A program made the translations under genes and the position numbers. DNA of 64,000 nt from Leifsonia sp. Root1293 (GTDB taxonomy: Bacteria > Actinomycetota > Actinomycetes > Actinomycetales > Microbacteriaceae), in NCBI RefSeq assembly GCF_001425325.1, contig NZ_LMEH01000001.1, positions 1,287,898-1,351,897 of the forward strand. Reading direction: 5' to 3'. The notes under the pieces were generated by a model, which had not been told where the DNA came from, searched no databases, and saw only the letters and a list, made by a program, of their open reading frames with translations. Shown piece after piece: positions 63,201-64,000 of the stretch (positions within the stretch are counted from its first letter, which is position 1; each line of letters begins with the position of its first letter).

Positions 63201-63554
63201 GCTTCGGGGAAGCAGGCCGCTCTCGTCGAGCCGGCCGATGCGGCGCTGGATGCGTTCAGCCAGCTCTCCGGCAGCCTTGCGCGTGAAGGTGAGGCCGAGC
63301 ACCTGCTCGGGGCGCACGCGACCCGTCGCCAGCAGCCAGATGACGCGGTTGGCCATGGTCTCGGTCTTGCCGCTGCCCGCTCCGGCGATGACCAGGGTCG
63401 GCGAGAGGTCGGCACGGATGACCGCGGACTGCTCCGCGGTCGGCGAGAAGGCGTCGCCGACGCGGCGGGCGAGATCGTCGGGTGCGATCTCGAGCCCTGC
63501 CGGATGCACGGGGGCGAACTCGTCGCCGAGACCGTCGAGGGTGACGTCGGTCAT
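60102..63554 (-). CDS. adnB: AdnB-like helicase-nuclease subunit (1150 aa)
   Basis: SF1A helicase motifs: VIAGAGSGKTETMANRV (Walker A), VILLDEYQDTSVGQ (motif II), AVGDPHQSIYGWRGA, LAYVAVTRAREQLLL. The C-terminal RecB-like nuclease carries GYQVVDWKTGR. AdnAB resects double-strand ends in actinobacteria. The start ATG at 63554 is in an ATGA overlap with adnA. The C-terminal 64 codons (a Ser/Ala-rich tail) overlap the convergent pseudokinase gene. Confidence 0.92.
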   Translation of the reverse strand: MTDVTLDGLGDEFAPVHPAGLEIAPDDLARRVGDAFSPTAEQSAVIRADLSPTLVIAGAGSGKTETMANRVIWLLATGRVRPEQVLGLTFTRKAAGELAERIQRRIGRLDESGLLPRSGAIGATASDAGANSLFDRPTVSTYNAFANSIFHDNAVILGREPESQLLSESSAWLLARRVTVEHGDDRLVRIGKRVDDVTDAVLRLSRALAENEADASEVRRFGQEFRRLAELPYNEKTGAAKQYADVTTALAHVESLDVLLDLAARFDAEKRRLGLVEFSDQVALARAACERSPRVVDGYRDRYKVILLDEYQDTSVGQTRLLSTLFAGQGVMAVGDPHQSIYGWRGASADNLSRFASDFVTDGSGAETLSLSTSWRNPTVVLDAANRLVEPLTAVTTVGVATLSPRPDAPTGVLTASFSEQMVDEADAVAEWFSARLDPSLPEGDRPTAAMLFRARRHMEFFAEALRRRGIPCHVLGIGGLLSTPEVVDLVATLRVVHDPAAGSSLLRLLSGALFRIGPRDLAELARVAAWLQSRDWQQKDVGDEVRRALRESVAVDDAASIVDALDFVSTAPAEHRQLTGFSDLGLYRLRGAGARLAFLRSRVGLALPDFVRLVEQELRLDIEVSANERNERGMANLYAFHDEVAAFVAADERGTLGSFLAWLDRAEKADDLGPRSDPGERGVVQLLTIHGSKGLEWDFVVVPGMTEAGLPSAPREGGGWVSFGQLPYEFRGDRLELPVLPWRGVATQQQFRDEFVAFKAALAERSALEERRLAYVAVTRAREQLLLTGSFWADGVRPKQPSRYLRELAEVGIIAELPDAPENEENPSDRADRTGEWPFDPLGTRRGRVEQAADAVRSAARERSRSLVHPATPWSRDIDLLLAERSRRAQPEPVALPARIPASRFKDYVDRPGEVAEGLRRPLPQRPYRATRLGTLFHSWVEHRSAGVGSFDLLYVSADESDADTIVDAVDATPENDRLAHLQATFERSEWADRAPEDVEIEIHLALAGQVFICKLDAVYRTETGYQVVDWKTGRAPTDARDLELKQTQLALYRLAYARWKGVDPSTVDAVFYFVADDVVVRPERLYEEEDLLALWSSVSSEARREPDRASRPASKAAVASGSSSDAASDASASSSIENSSIGPVSESS

Positions 63555-64000
63555 GAGCTCACCGACCCCACGATATGGATGCGGCACGAACCATGGGAGT
63601 ACGGATCGACGCAGTGCGATCCGATCTGGGCGATGAACGTGGTGCCGCCCATGCGCCGGGCATCCTCCTCCACACGGGACTGGAAGGCCGCGAGCTGCTC
63701 GTCGTCGAGGGGAGCCTGGGTCGGCTGCCGCCACGGCTGGGACCGCGTGCCGCTGGAGACGACCACCAGCCTGGCGCCGCCGAGAGGAGCGTCGGGAAGC
63801 TCGCCGAGCGCTCCGGCCGCGTAGGCCAGCTGGTACGCACCGAGCTGGGCGTGCTCCGCGACGGCGTCGTCGCTCGTCGGCTCGCTGCGTCCGGTCTTGA
63901 GGTCGACGATGTAGAGCAGACCGCCCCGCAGCTCGACCCTGTCGATCTTGCCGTTCAGCACCGCGGCATCACCGACGGGCAACGAGAAGCCGCCCTCCGC
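63551..64000 (-). CDS. adnA: AdnA-like helicase-nuclease subunit, C-terminal part (cut by the window edge)
   Basis: The 149 visible residues contain the nuclease motif IVDLKTGR, an upstream Asp-containing NGKIDRVELRG and QLAYAAGALG (Q-x-x-x-Y). It is the C-terminal RecB-nuclease part of an AdnA-type subunit. The gene runs beyond 64000. The stop overlaps the adnB start (ATGA). Confidence 0.85.
   Translation of the reverse strand, partial: AEGGFSLPVGDAAVLNGKIDRVELRGGLLYIVDLKTGRSEPTSDDAVAEHAQLGAYQLAYAAGALGELPDAPLGGARLVVVSSGTRSQPWRQPTQAPLDDEQLAAFQSRVEEDARRMGGTTFIAQIGSHCVDPYSHGSCRIHIVGSVSS

Noticed and set aside
61827..63824. 665-codon rightward ORF opposite adnB/adnA
   Set aside because: Antisense shadow; adnB carries all helicase motifs on the minus strand.

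Overview
The window is high-G+C actinobacterial chromosome, most likely from a Microbacteriaceae-type member of the Micrococcales. The pointers are dense overlapping operons, GTG/TTG starts, tRNAs without encoded CCA, an actinobacterial gene set (DUF3039, UPF0182, DUF2342, AdnAB, UvrD2), and a gene order at 49-64 kb that matches the mycobacterial Rv3193c-Rv3202c neighbourhood as I remember it. The genus cannot be fixed from the sequence alone.

Layout. (1) 1-11710: a cpaF/tadA secretion ATPase gene is cut in two by an integrative element of about 10.8 kb bounded by a 15-bp direct repeat (646-660 and 11443-11457). The element has integrase, repressor and excisionase at its right end, an HTH replication-like protein beside iteron-like repeats in the middle, and small genes on the left that include a DprA-like/phosphoribosyltransferase pair. 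No phage structural genes were recognised. Precise excision would restore an in-frame cpaF. (2) 11790-24286: tRNA-Leu, a flotillin, a heme oxygenase under a DtxR/IdeR-type iron box, two DedA proteins, a CDF cation exporter, rdgB-rph-murI, pncB, DUF3039, and an ABC exporter whose ATPase has a very long Lys/Ala-rich N-terminal extension. (3) 24541-32761: a cell-wall glycopolymer locus with a nucleotidyltransferase, a TagGH/Wzm-Wzt type ABC exporter, a TagF-like polymerase, two GT2 glycosyltransferases and a CDP-alcohol phosphotransferase. (4) 32880-38339: an HtrA protease, two secreted or lipoproteins, an aminotransferase and a nitrilase-family amidohydrolase. (5) 38343-45587: nine genes joined by 4- or 14-bp overlaps, comprising a receiver/PIG-L deacetylase fusion, ATP-grasp, PHP, BcsA-like GT2, a 46-aa membrane protein, two response regulators, a histidine kinase and a GNAT. 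This is the best candidate for an undescribed system, probably signal-controlled synthesis and modification of an envelope glycan or glycoconjugate. (6) 45672-48641: a uracil-DNA-glycosylase-like gene and two identical initiator tRNA genes flanking an alkyl sulfatase. (7) 48764-64000: methyltransferase, UPF0182, Lon-like PDZ protease, DUF2342, a TOMM-type protein, uvrD2, nudC, a degenerate aminoglycoside-phosphotransferase-like protein, adnB and a partial adnA. This is a conserved DNA-repair and envelope neighbourhood.

No intergenic stretch longer than about 300 bases lacks an assigned feature. Start sites were chosen by eye from Shine-Dalgarno matches and overlaps and remain predictions.
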